Assembly (NCBI GenBank): GCA_036874045.1
Contig: CM072337.1
Span: 7,564,001-7,628,000, forward strand
Origin: Cymodocea nodosa
Lineage: Eukaryota > Streptophyta > Magnoliopsida > Alismatales > Cymodoceaceae
DNA: 64,000 nucleotides
Direction: 5' to 3'
In this document: positions 22,761 to 34,062 of the stretch, piece after piece
Layout of the letters: every line of letters begins with the position of its first letter
How positions within the stretch are numbered: position 1 is the first letter of the stretch
The notes under the pieces: generated by a model
Databases searched by the model: none
The model's input: only the letters and a program-made list of their open reading frames with translations
Told to the model about the DNA's origin: nothing
Program-made: the position numbers and the translations under genes

Positions 22761-23880
22761 TCAAATTTCAGGCCGAGCAAGACTACCTCAAAAAAGTTAT
22801 TTACACAATATTTTGATGTTTTGATATACCATATTTATTAATTACAAATAGTAAGGGTATAATCGTCAAAAGATATAACATTAGTTAAAAATAAATAAAA
22901 ATAAAATCTATGGCATTAGTAGTCCTAACTAAAAAATTATTGGAAGTTCCTCAAAAGTTAGAGTTGGAACCAACACGTCTTCTAAAGTTAAGCATCTCCA
23001 ACTGGCACTACAAAATGCAGTCCTAGTTTATTAGTTGAAATCTTTAAATTTATTGGCCCAACTTAATTTGACTTTTCAAACAAGGTCAAGACAATATATT
23101 ATGAGCTAGTTCGATCCGGTCCATGCCAACCTAACTCATTTGACATGTATAGGTCATGTATGGCCTTTTGTCTTGATTTGTATATCGTATTTTATAATGT
23201 ATTTTTATATTCAAATATTATTATACTTTCTTAATATAATAAAAGTAAAATCAATTTTTATTTATTATTTAAAGTTAAATTAAATATAGTTAAGTTATAA
23301 GTTGACCTAATGACCAACCTTGAAATGTAATTTTATTAACAGGTCATGCTAAATTTACGTACAACTCCATTGATCGATAATTCTAATATTTTATTTAAAG
23401 ATTTTAAAATATCAAATCGTATCAACCAATTTTTTTATGTCGATGACCCTATGGCACAACAGCCGAACAAGGGACTAAAAGTTCCGTCATCGCTCCAATT
23501 CATCTTCTCCGTTCGTTCATTCCTTGTGGATCGTAGATTTTTCATATTTAAATTATACGTTTGCATGGCCTTGTAATGGACATGGTATGAGCTAATAGAA
23601 GATACGTCAAGTAATACTCGACTGCGTTAGCATGTGGGCACATCACAATGATAATTTATTTTTTATAATGGGTGTAATTTTGATATACTCTTCTATATCT
23701 TTTCCATCGTTTAAATATTTATATATTATTATATTATTTAATACAATTATTAATATGACACAAATATCATAATATTATAATTTTAATGATTCTATTAATT
23801 TTAGCGAAGTATGGTTATAATGTTGTCATTATACTAAAGGATAAATATTATGTGTTATAATTAATACTAACCAATAAAAT
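22761..23880. other. Harbinger right end and AT-rich flank
   Basis: This contains the candidate right terminal inverted repeat (23,004-23,023) and then sequence without recognisable genes. Confidence 0.35.
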
Positions 23881-25339
23881 AATTAATACAGAAAAAGCTT
23901 ACTGATATAAATACTTATCTGTATTAGATCTGAAATTATACTAATTTAAATAACTAGTCATTTCGTTGCATTAATTTCTCATTTAATAAAACGTTAAGAT
24001 AATAAGTGTTTTTATTGAAAAGCATGATATGCTTTAAAGTTATATCTTATGTATCGTGAACAGTGCACGTTTAGACAACTTGTTAAGTTAGAGTGTTATT
24101 TGTATAGAGGTCACGTGAGAACTCGTTAAGTTAGAGGCTAAAAGATTAAAATAGGTCACATGAGAATTCGTTAAGTTAGTAAGTAAAAGAAGAGACGAAC
24201 TCGTTAAGTTAGTGTTGTACATATAGAAAAATTAAAGGTTACGAATGTTATATTGTATCACGTGAAGTGTACATGTTTAACTCGTTAAGTTAACATAACT
24301 AAATGCATTGAGTTGCTATATTGAACACTAAGGCAACGCGTTAGGTTAGCGTTATAAACTTAAATTGTTATTTTTGCATGTGGTAAAATTCTTATTATAA
24401 AAACATTTGTTTATTACTGGTTCGTTGACTTATCTGTAACACAACGGAGTTGGTTCATTGTATTATCGTAACATCACGAAGCTGGTTCGTTGAGTTAGCG
24501 TAACACCACAGACTTAGTTCGTTGAGTTAGCTACAGTACTTGTCACGTGAGTTGGCACATGAGGAACTCGTTAAGTTAGAAATGTTAAGTTATATATCTA
24601 CTTGTGTTACTTGTTTAGTTAACATTAAAGTAATGACTTATTATTACACTTGATGAAAAATTTTGGACGAGAAAGTTTATTTTGTAGGAAATTTTTTAGA
24701 GATCTAAGATTGATGATTAAAGAAAATTTGAAATGTAAATGTGGGTCAGAATGTGTGTATTTCGATGAAGGAAAAAGAGAAGATGTGAAGAAGTGGAAAA
24801 CTGGCAGTGATTAAATGTGGAGGATATGCATGAAATGAAGATATAGTATAAAAGGCATAGAATTCTCGTTGATCAACCATCCCTACACACCAAACGAAAA
24901 ATCTTTTTAGGGATCAAAAACACCTCTACGGGGAAAAGCTCTCAGGTGGAAGAAGATTCAGTGAAGATCTGAAGTATTAACAGAAAGCAAATTCGGTGAA
25001 GCAGAGAAAGACAAGATATTCGTCATTGAAGAATTGCTGAAGAAGAAAAAGAAGAAGAAGAAGAAAGATCTCAAACAGGGAAAAATGTTTTAAATTCCGC
25101 AAATTAGTTTTCTTTGTTTGTAGTTATGAAATTGTATAGATGAAACATGGTATCGATATATAATTGCATCTACAATTTCTAAGGAGAATTGAATTGTATA
25201 TTGTAATTGAAACCTTAAATAAAAATAATTTTATGAAAATAGTGTCTCTACTTGTTTTTGAGTTTTGAAGTTTCACTTATAATTGAAAATGTTTAAAAAC
25301 ATAATTCACTCCCCTCTTGTGTAGCCATACGATCCTACA
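23881..25339 (+). repeat. Family A LTR copy A2, 5'-truncated
   Basis: It aligns to A1 LTRs in inverse orientation from AATTAATACAGAAAAAGC to the canonical end GATCCTACA at 25,339. About the first 120 bases are missing. It keeps the motif array (24,060-24,610) and a TATA box GTATAAAAGGC near 24,848. No primer binding site follows, so it is not the 5' LTR of an intact element. It directly abuts an ORF3 fragment. Confidence 0.85.
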
Positions 25340-25992
25340 ACATGAATAACATTAAAGAATTATTTGAGTTCTAGGGTCTACTACAATTTATTTCTCAATA
25401 GAGAGGGCATGCAATATATGAAAATTTAGTGCCTTGTTTTTATGCAAACTTGAGAGAGGAAGAAGGAAATTTAATTTCTAGCATAGAGCAAGCTAATGTA
25501 TAGATAACACTAGAGCTTCTTCACAACATTTTTGGATTGAAAAATGAAGGATTGGAAATCTTGGAAAAAACAATAGCAGTTGAGTGGACAGAATAGGAAA
25601 TTAAAGACTATTTAGCTATCAATCCTGGTGTGCCACTATTAAACAGATTGAAGTACTTAAATGGTAAAGCACACAAGGTAGCTAACATTTTGATTAAAAA
25701 TGTCTACCAATGACAAGGCCATGATATAGAATTAAGTTAGTTTGTTAAATGGGCCACATATGCAGTTGTGAATAAGATTAAAGTAAACTGGTCTTCAGTT
25801 TTTATTTCCAAGTTGAGAGCAGCATAGAAAAAATTATTTTATGGAGATCGGATTCCACTACTGATGGTGGACAATATTGACTTCACGAGATGGACATCCA
25901 AAATGATAAGATCTAGAGTCATTTCAGTGAAGGAATATAGAAATTACAATGTTGCAGTTGTTGAGATTGTTGGACATCCCCATAATATGATC
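25340..25992 (+). pseudogene. D-type ORF3 fragment on the plus strand
   Basis: This is homologous to the C-terminal half of D1 ORF3 (28,831-29,650). It reads IKELFEF, YENLVPCFYANL, LLHNIFGLKNEG, LLNRLKYLNGKA, WATYAVVNKIKVNW and ISVKEYRNY, and stops resembling it at about 25,992. Seven or more in-frame stops show long decay. The left edge is the A2 LTR end, and the right edge is head-to-head with the minus-strand F-box ORF, so a rearrangement boundary lies there. Confidence 0.8.
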
Positions 25993-26256
25993 TGTTCCTT
26001 CTAATGTATTGGGTGGAATTCCAGTAATTTCTTCCATATTTAGGTATTCATAGCTGATTGAACTACGATTAAATGACTTCCATAAAAATCCATCTCTAAT
26101 CTTAGTCATTTTTGTAGTTTGTAGTCCATGAAAATATTTTTCTCTGATATAGTCTTTAATTTCCTTTGACACACAACACAATCTGCACAGATCTTTAGTT
26201 GACAAGTTACTCAATACTTCCCTTAGTGCATCTAGTGGTAATTTCATCAATTCCAT
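25992..26256 (-). CDS. F-box domain ORF (3' end lost), within Gypsy D1 context
   Basis: ATG 26,256 opens a frame whose residues 6-38 fit the F-box consensus: LPLDALREVLSNLSTKDL, then RLCCVSKEIKDYI. F-box proteins recruit targets to SCF ubiquitin ligases through Skp1. Past the F-box the sequence (GFLWKSFNRSSISYEYLNM) has no family I know. The frame formally runs to 25,924, but its last codons are the inverted ORF3 fragment, so the C-terminal target-binding part is lost. Just upstream on the same strand a donor-like GAGG then GTAAGTAAG (26,325) and acceptors at 26,268 or 26,257 suggest a short leader intron, and before that lies one copy of the shared inverted-repeat array. It follows the capsid ORF on the same strand. 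A host-gene capture is the main alternative to an element gene. Confidence 0.6.
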
Positions 26257-26324
26257 CTGTTGTGATTCTATATAAACAAAAATAAAAATTTAACAGAGAC
26301 AAAATTAACATAGCTACTTACTTA

Positions 26325-26480
26325 CCCTCGTGGAGTCAAGTCATAACTCAACGAACTTAGTCCGTTGAGTTAAGTAATAACTCTACGATATTACTAACTA
26401 TAATTAAACTTATATATATATATATTTTATATATTTTTATATTTAATGTATATATATTATACATAATTGTTTCAATTATA
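26325..26480 (-). promoter_or_regulatory. Inverted-repeat array before the F-box ORF
   Basis: On the minus strand ACTTAACTCAACGGAC and GTTCGTTGAGTTATGAC form complementary arms (26,340-26,390), the same motif class seen in the LTRs, preceded by a TA-rich tract (26,400-26,460). A splice-donor-like GGTAAGTAAG ends the block. Confidence 0.45.
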
Positions 26481-27835
26481 CTACTTCATTCAGCTTCCCT
26501 CCCATAGGAGGTATCAATTTTATTAACAATCTTGTTGATAGGGTTAAGTACTGTTTGCATTGGCAATCCTTCAATAAGTCTAACTTCTATTGATTTCTTC
26601 TATCTAGGGGGGTATATTTCTATTCATATTTTGATTTTGAATGGTAGCATTTCCAAATATAAGATCTAGACGATTGTTTAATTATTGAATTATCTTTTCT
26701 AACTTCTCTATTCTAGATTCTTGTTCAATTAATGATTCATAACTTATATTTTTGTCATTTATATTTTCTCCTCCTTGGAAATTGTTGTTTCTCCAAGATA
26801 GATTCGGGTGATTTATCCAATTAGGGTTATAAGAATTTCTAAAGTTATCTTTCTAGTTTCTAGCATAAATAATATCTAAATCATTAACGTTTGCATTTTT
26901 TTCTGCTAGCTTTTGATTTAATGATAACTCTTCTATTTTCTTTGTTAATTCAGTTAATTTAACTTCAAGCATAGTGCTTGAATCTATTTCATGCATTCCC
27001 CTTGGCAATATTCTTTTATCTGTAATAGCTTTAGCCGAGTTTTCCCATAGTGCAGTTCTTTTTGCAAAGTTTTCTAAGTATGCCCATGCTTCTTCACTAC
27101 AAAGTTTTAAAAATCCATTCTGACAAGTAGATTCTAATAAAAATTTCGTAGAAACATCTATGCCTTCATAAATTATACCTATTAATTGTGCTTTACTCAT
27201 TGCATGATGTGAACATTGAATTAGTAAATCTTTAAATCTTTCAAAATATTTCCAGAATGATTCTCCTTATTTTTGGTTACACATTAATATTTCCTTTTTC
27301 ATTTTAATCATTTGATGTGCTGGATAATATTTTTCCAGAAAAACAGAGCAAAATTCAGTCCATGCAGAAATTGAATTAGGCGATAGAATATATAACCATC
27401 TCTTAGCTGTATCTTTTAAAGCAAAAGGGATATATCTAAGTTTAATAGCATCAATACTCATGTTCGACATTTTCATCATTTGACAAACTTCGTTAAATTC
27501 TCTAAGGAAATAATAGGCATCTTCTCTCTCTAATCCATGAAAGTGTGGCAATTGACTAATATAATTAGATTTTAGTTTAAACCGATCTCCCTCAAAGTTT
27601 GGCAATCAAATACATGAAGGTTCATCAACTAGTTCAGGATATAGAATTTCCCTTAATGGTTTTTCTAGTGGAGCAGTCATATCTTCGTTCTCTTTTAAAG
27701 AAAGGTTAGCTACACCCTTAAGGATTTCATTTAAGTCCAATTTAAAAAATATTTCAGTACGCCTCTATGTTGAATAATCCTATGTAGGTATTCTTACTAA
27801 TCGCTTAGTGCTAGGAGAACGAATCCATGTGCTCA
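26481..27835 (-). pseudogene. Athila-type capsid gag ORF lacking a zinc knuckle
   Basis: ATG near 27,835 (MSTWIRSPSTKRL) leads into an Athila-like Gypsy gag: LKSNYISQLPHFHGL, YYFLREFNEVCQMMKM, TAKRWLYILSPNSISAW and FLEKYYPAHQMIKMKKEI (27,605-27,267), a stop, then FWKYFERF, GIIYEGIDVSTK and a coiled-coil-like EVKLTELTKKIEELSLNQ (27,200-26,853), then NPNWINHPNLSWRNNNF, the conserved block that normally follows the nucleocapsid. The usual CCHC knuckle before that block is absent. Several stops are present. No LTR or primer site is visible between this ORF and D1 ORF3 upstream on the same strand. It is therefore either a displaced part of D1 or a truncated separate element. Confidence 0.8.
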
Positions 27836-27989
27836 TAAGCTCTTAACATAAAGTAAAATAGCAAAATATTAATTACATACCAGTCTGATGCTTTATTCTC
27901 AGTAAATAGTTGTTGATGGATGAAGTTGAATCAGCTGCTTCTCCTTCCAGTTTCCTAATGAATTTTCTTTTCTTTCCTCAAGTGCTAGT

Positions 27990-28390
27990 AACTCGTAAAT
28001 AACATTCTGTTTTATATTTATAATGCACATCTATAAAGCAAATGAATCTCGTTGCAAGAACGTATCTTGTAACATGTAGTATGGTTCCTATATTTATGGA
28101 TACGTGTTTCACTTCTAATTTCAAATTTTAGTAACCGTTGAACCCAAGAAGTTTTGTTAGTAGCTAAAAGAATAGCTGTTCAGCTTAATCCACAAACTAA
28201 CCTTGTTAAGTTACAGTTAACTCAACGGACTAGCTTCGGTTACTATTTTGCTAACTCCACGGACTAACTTTGTTGAGTTATAGTTAACTTAACGAAGTGA
28301 CCTTATATTTTATTATTGACCTCATGGAGTTAAGGTTAACTTAACGGACTTACTTTGTTGAGTTAACACTTAGCAAATTTCTAAAACTCA
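27990..28390 (-). promoter_or_regulatory. Motif array and TATA box ahead of the capsid ORF
   Basis: Toward the gag ORF, inverted-repeat motifs (GTCCGTTAAGTTAACC, GTCCGTTGAGTTAACTGTAA and others, 28,180-28,380) are followed by ATTATAAATATAAAAC (28,024-28,009), a good TATA box, about 180 bases before the ATG. The promoter function is inferred. Confidence 0.45.
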
Positions 28391-28830
28391 CTCCTCGTAT
28401 TAACTTATATATATATTTTCTCTCTTTCATTTTGTCAACTTAAATAAAGTTAAATACATGTCATTAATGCAATGTTCTAAATAAAACTCATTTAAATCTA
28501 AACATTATATGCATATTTAACTTATAGTTCATTTCTTGTTATGCAGAATTTACATTTTACTTTGCAGCATGCAGATATATTTAGGCATTAACCAATTATC
28601 ATGCATTTAACCATGTCATTCAAAAAATTTGTAAAACTTTTAAATAGTCTTGCACATTGTTTAAACAGTTATATAATATTCAATACAGTTCTCAATTATA
28701 TCATTCATTCTCAAACACAAATGCAAAAACATTTGAATTTCAAACATTCATTTATATGAATAATTACATTTACATTCAGTTAGATATTTTTCAGTACAAA
28801 TATAAGTATAAGTAGACGAATAATACAATT
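28391..28830 (-). other. AT-rich spacer after D1 ORF3
   Basis: No ORF, LTR end, primer site or polypurine tract is visible on the minus strand here. It is the only sequence between D1 ORF3 and the promoter-like block of the capsid ORF. Confidence 0.5.
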
Positions 28831-31077
28831 TAATCTTTCTTCCTAAGTTCATCTACTTCCTTCTAAAGCTTTTCTAATTGTTGCTTTAATTAATTTATCC
28901 ATTCAACAACCCTTATAATGTCTCTAGAAGGTCCAGATATTTCAGCAACAGCATAATTTCTGTATTCTTTCACTGAAATGGCTCTAGATATTATCCTTTT
29001 AGATGTCCATTTTGTGAAATCAATATTGTCCACCATCAGCAGTGGAATCAAATCTTCATAAAATAATTTCTTCTTTACTGCTTTCAGTTTGGAGATAAAA
29101 ACTGTAGACCAATTAACTTGAATCTTGTTCACAATTGCATATGTGGCCCACTTGACAAATTGACTAAGTTCAATGTCGTGGCCTTGTCTTTGATAAATAG
29201 TTTTTACCAGTATGGTTGCAACCATGCGTGCCTTTCCATTTAAGTACTTCAGTCTGTTCAGTAATGGCACACTAAGGTCGATGGCTATGCAATGTTTAAT
29301 TTCCTATTCAACCCCTTCCACTTTAGTTGTTTCTTCTAGAATTTCAATTCCTTCATTTCTCAGTCTGAAAATATTGTGGAGAAGCTCTGGTGTTATCTGT
29401 ACATCAGCTTGCTCCACATTGGAAATTAATCCACTTTCTCCTTCTCTCAAATTGGCATAAAAGCAAGGCACTAAATTTTCATATACTACATGCGTTCTCT
29501 ACTAAGAAATAAATTGTAGTAGACCTTGGAACTCAAATAAGTCCTTAATTTCTTGTATACCATCCCAGTTTACTGGCTTACTGTAAATAATATCATACCC
29601 CTTTATCTCTTGATATTTATTATAAGCTTCCTAACTCCAAAAGTGTACTTCATTTAGAATGGTAGCTTCAAACGTGTTAGGAATTTGTATTTGTTGCTTT
29701 AGAGGGGTTTGTTCTTGAATTTCCTCTTCCATGTGCTGAATTTGACTTTGTTGGAAATGATCCGGAGATTCTAGCCTTTTTGCTTCCACTTCTATCTGTG
29801 GTGGAGAGCTGGCAGAACTCTCCACTCTATCTTGAATTCTTTCAAAAATTTGCTGAAAAGTCTTTTGCTCTTCAATGGAATCTTTTGAGATATTTCTTTC
29901 TTGTTCAATATGCTCTTGTTCAGCTTCTTGTTTAGTTTCTTCTCTTTCTTCTTCCTCTTGACTACCAATTTGCATTGTCATTGTTCTTTCTGATTCTATG
30001 GCAGATTGGGATGAAGTTACGGGCAAATCAGCTTCTACCCTAATTTCTGTATCTTCTGTTTGTACAGGCTACAGATTAGTTTCAGCCTGTTTTTCTTCTT
30101 CTCTTTGCTCTTGCGCTGCTACTCCTGCTCCTCAGATTCAGATAGTAGGTCTACAAAAATTGGCTCTGTAGGCCCTACTGATATTGCTGGCTCAGGTTTA
30201 ATCTCTTCTTGATGTTCAGGCACTATCTCTTTTTCCTTCTTCTAATTAGCTGTGCCTGATCTTCCTCTTCTTCTTTTGAGATTAAATCTACAAAAATTGG
30301 CTCTACAGGCCCTTGAGCCACAAGTACTAGCTCTTCCTATTTTACTTTTTCTATAATTGCTGGCCTTGAAGGACTAGCTTCAATTTCTTTTGCAGCCATT
30401 GATCTAGCTACTTCTTGATATTGCTCTACTTTAATTTTATATTGGGCTTTCAACTTTTCTTCGACTCTTTTCCTATAGAGTGCATCATATAGTAAATGTG
30501 TTTTTGCCACAACTATATCCTTAGAATTTCCTTGGCTCTTGGCAACTTTAACTAGCTCTACAAATTCTTTCCATTCCTCTAGCGTAGATGGCCCCAGAAA
30601 TGTTGCTCTTTCTAACGGCCTTGGCGGTGGAATGGATGGTCCTAGCTGTTGTTCCTCAGAGACAGGTCTTTCAACAGTCGGTTCCTATTGTTCTGTAGTT
30701 GCATGTTCTTCATTTCCTTTCCTTTATTACTCCCAAATTTCCCATCGAGCATGTCCACCTATGCGTCTTTTGAACCATAGTCGGGACTTACGTTGGATCA
30801 ATTCTAGGGCAACTTCATTATTTGGTCTGATTTTTCTCTCTCTATTTAATGCAACTTCTATAGCTACTTTGATTCTTATTTCCATAATCTAAGGTATTTT
30901 TATGTCTAAATCTACTAAAACTTTCCTCTAGTAGAAAAGGTCAGATTCTACCTTTTGTAGCTCTTTTTCTCATGTTGTATTTCTGATCTTCTACCTCGTG
31001 TGCCATTCTTCCAATTCTTTGAGAAATCTTGTCATGTCAACTACGTCCTTCTAGAATTTTGGTGTCATTTTTGTCAT
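28831..31077 (-). pseudogene. Gypsy D1 third ORF (putative plant transposon-protein domain)
   Basis: This accessory gene lies downstream of pol. ATG 31,077 starts a basic, helical N-terminal part (RERKIRPNNEVALELIQRKS near 30,850). Then come blocks EPIFVDLISKEEEEDQ (twice), long Glu/Gln-rich sequence (29,631-30,030) and a globular C-terminal domain: VYENLVPCFYANLREGE, LLHNIFRLRNEG, LLNRLKYLNGKARM, ATYAIVNKIQVNWSTVF, KKLFYEDLIPLLM and ISVKEYRNY, ending in a coiled-coil-like tail QLEKL-KEVDELRKKD. The C-terminal domain is homologous to ORF3 of Copia A1 and X. Stops and at least one frameshift (about 30,100) break it. It occupies the position of the env-like ORF of Athila elements but shows no clear membrane segment. 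Confidence 0.72.
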
Positions 31078-31089
31078 TGTGGAGTAATG

Positions 31090-31425
31090 GAACAGAATGG
31101 AATTGCTTTGATCTCTACTATTCTAAATTCTAAATGAGTCTGCGGATAATGCCCCCAAATCCTAAGTTTTAGTATAAATAAACCCTAAGTTTAGGTAGGT
31201 AATCGGGTCATTTTCCTGCGCAACTCTTGCTCTCTCATCTACCTCTCTATGGAGTTACAGTTAACTCCACAGACTAAGTCCGTGGACTTAACTACAGTAC
31301 TCTGTTGAGTTATAGTTAACTCAACGGGGTAAGTTCGTTAACTTATCCTAGACTCAATGGAGTAAGTTTGTTGAGTTAAGCGTAACTCAACAAACTTTCC
31401 GTAAAGTTATAACTAATAAAAATAC
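31090..31425 (-). promoter_or_regulatory. Putative internal promoter of Gypsy D1 ORF3
   Basis: Toward ORF3, six or more arms of the GTTGAGTTA/TAACTCAAC type (31,250-31,410; for example GTTGAGTTA-ACTA-TAACTCAAC) are followed by TATTTATACT (31,180-31,171) and the ORF3 ATG 94 bases on. D2 keeps the same layout at 48,641-48,979. Confidence 0.5.
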
Positions 31426-31794
31426 TTATAATAATAATAATTACTTCGGTCTAGACTGAAGAATTTCCGGTCTAACCAACTCTTAATTTTTTCAATATTT
31501 TAGCATTTCGGTCAAATCGTTATATTCCTCGGTTGAACCGAAATTAAATATTGTGTTTTTTTTTTCTTTTTCGATAGAACCGATATTATACTTCTGTAAC
31601 ATCGACATTTTTACTTAATACAATATATAGATTTTTTCTATGTTTTATGTTTCGATTAGACCGATGGATCTTGTCGATTGAATCGCAACAATTTTTTTCT
31701 TTTAATATATGTTTCGGTAAAATCGATAATTTCTTTTGGTTGAACCGTGATTATTTTTTTTTTTATATATAACACAAACTTAGGTAATTTCTTA
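31426..31794 (-). repeat. Palindrome-rich spacer after D1 pol
   Basis: T-rich sequence with repeated CGGTTNAACCGAA and CTTCGGTC-like palindromes (for example 31,444-31,462 and 31,535-31,550). It is homologous in position and motif to 48,400-48,620 of D2 and similar to the block at 21,300-22,140. Confidence 0.6.
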
Positions 31795-34057
31795 CTAAGT
31801 AAAGCTTAAGTAGTCCTCTACTCTTACTTCTTCTACAATTCCAAAGGAACTTTTTGGTATCTTCAGAATAGGTTTAAGTCTTTGTTCATTTACTTTAAAT
31901 ATATTTTGATTTTTAGGATTTTCAATTTCAATAGCACCATAGGGATAAATATTTCGAATTATATAAGGTCTTGTCCATCTAGATCATAATTTTCCTAGAT
32001 GGTTATGGAGTCTAGTCATGTAAAGATATACTTCTTGTCCTATTTCAAAGGTTTTTGGAATAATTTTCTTATCATGCTAGAACTTCATTTTCTCTTTTTC
32101 TTTTACAGTTTTCGAATAAGCTTCATTCCTAAATTCTTCTAATTCAATCAATTGCATTTTCCTATTTTCAGTAGCTTGATTTAAATTAGTGTTCAAAGTT
32201 TTTAATGCCCAATAAGCTTTATGTTCAATTTCAACTAGTAAATGACAACTTTTTCCATATACTAGCCTAAAAGGTGACATACCTAAGCTAGTCTTATAAG
32301 TAGTTCTATAAGCCCAAAGTGCATCTATTAATTAATTAGCCCAATCTTTTCTAGTAGGATTTACTACTTTTTCTAAGATCAACTTAATTTGTTTGTTTGC
32401 ACTTTCTACTTGTCCACTTGTTTGCAGATGATATGATGTTGCAATTTTGTGATTTACTCTATATTTCTTCATTAAGGCTTCAAAACTTCTATTATAGAAA
32501 TGTGTTACTTTATCACTGATGATAGCTTTAGGTATTCTAAATCTAGCAATTATATTAGTTCTTATAAAATGTATTACCACTTTGTTGTCATTAGTTTTTG
32601 TAGTAATAGCTTCTATCTATTTAGATACATAATCCACCCCCAATAATATATAATTAAATTGATTAGATGTAGGAAATAGACCCATAAAATCTATTCCCCA
32701 CACATCAAAGATTTCAACCTCAACAATAGGATTAAGATGCATCATATTCCTCTTTGATATTCTTCCTATTTGTTGACATCTTAAACAATTTAAGCAATAT
32801 TTATGAGCATCTTTGAATAGTGTTGGCCAATAAAATCCACATTGCAGAATTTTGGTAGTAGTTTTCCCGAAACCAAAATACAATATGCTTTGATATTCAG
32901 TTTCTAGAACGCACCTCCTTAAAACCAAATTAGGACATTTCTTAAATAAGTATGGGCCTTCCCAATAGTAATATTTTACTTTTGGAAAGAACAATTTCTT
33001 ATTCTATCTATTCCAATCTTTAGGTGTTAAACCAGTAACTAAGTAATTAACTATGTTTGCATACCAAGACATTGTGTTGATGGTCATTAATTGTTCATTA
33101 GGAAAATTATCCTTAATTTCAATATTTGATTTTTTTATTTGTAACCTTGATAAATGATTTGCTTCTACATTCTCACAAACTTTTTTATCTTTAATTTCTA
33201 AATCAAATTCTTGTAATAATAATATCCATCGGATCAATCTAGGTTTAGTCTCTTTCTTTGCTATTAGGTGTTTTAAAGCTGAATGATCTGTGTATACTAT
33301 CACTTTAGCTCTGATCAGATATGATCTAAGCTTTTCTAAGGCAAACACAATAACTAACAGTTCTTTTTCAGTAGTTGTATAATTAACTTGAGCATCATTT
33401 AAGGTTTTGCTTGCATAATGAATCGCTCTAAGAGATTTCTTTATCTTCTGTCTCAACACTACGCCTACAGCAAAATTAGATGCATCACACATTAATTCAA
33501 ATGGATGGCTTCAATCAGGTGCTTGAATTATAGGAGTTGAAATTAAGCTAGTTTTAAGCTTAAAAAATGCTTCTTTGCAATTTTTATCAAAGTTGAATGG
33601 GACATCTTTTAATAGATTAGTTAAAGGTTTAGCTATTTTGCTAAACTCTTTAATGAATCTTCTATAAAATCCAGCATGTCCTAGAAATGATCTAATATCT
33701 TTTACTAATTTAGGTTCTAGTAGATTGGAAATTACTTCTATTTTAGCTTTATCTACTTCCAACCCTTTCTTTGAAACAACATGACCTAAGACTATTCCTT
33801 GTTTAACCATGAAGTGACATTTTTTCCAATTTAGAACCAGACTTTTTTCCACACAACGTTTTAATACTTGGGCTAAATTGTTTAAACATACTTCATACGA
33901 AGTTCCATAAATAGTAAAATCATCCATAAATATTTCTAAAAAATCTTCAATCATTCTAGTGAATATGCCCTCCCTACATACACCTATGAAAGGTGGCTGG
34001 TGCATTGCATAATCTGAATAACATTCTTTTAAAAGCATAAGTTCCATTAGGACAAGT
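31795..34057 (-). pseudogene. Gypsy D1 pol, 3' part: RT end, RNase H and integrase
   Basis: This continues the D1 pol frame beyond insertion X. It begins at the RT block around TYAFKRM, has the catalytic FMDDFTIYG (about 33,920), then connection and RNase H ([36 protein letters not shown]), then integrase with CGFYWPTLFKDAHKYC, CLRCQQIG, first Asp at DVWGIDFMG and catalytic Glu in SGQVESANKQIKLILEK. The C-terminus ends VEDYLSFT at the stop at 31,795. The N-terminal His pair of the integrase zinc site seems lost (YQSILYFGFGKTTTK). Scattered stops (33,510, 33,000, 32,610 and 32,330 regions) disable it. The lineage is Athila-like Ty3/Gypsy. Confidence 0.9.
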
Positions 34058-34062
34058 GAAAG
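34058..34062. repeat. Target-site duplication GAAAG, left of element X
   Basis: It is identical to 42,797-42,801 on the other side of X. The reading of D1 RT continues across when one copy is discounted. Confidence 0.95.

Larger units (their letters stand above)
4868..23023 (+). mobile_element. PIF/Harbinger-type DNA transposon, decayed and twice interrupted
   Basis: It encodes the two proteins typical of this superfamily in the same direction: a DDE transposase (pieces at 6,135-6,768, 18,021-18,238 and 19,451-19,881) and a Myb/SANT-like DNA-binding protein (20,086-20,879). Candidate terminal inverted repeats are GGCTGCGTTTGGTAG at 4,868 and, on the opposite strand ending at 23,023, GGACTGCATTTTGTAG, both followed by AGTTGAAG or AGTTGGAG. 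Flanking triplets (CTA and TAG) are not a direct repeat, so the exact ends are uncertain. Removing A1, the solo LTR E and the repeat block at 21,300-22,760 leaves roughly 4 kb, a normal size for an autonomous Harbinger element. Confidence 0.6.

Noticed and set aside
23346..23576. 76-codon ORF containing a YVDD string
   Set aside because: No other RT motif surrounds it. The match to the RT active site is by chance.
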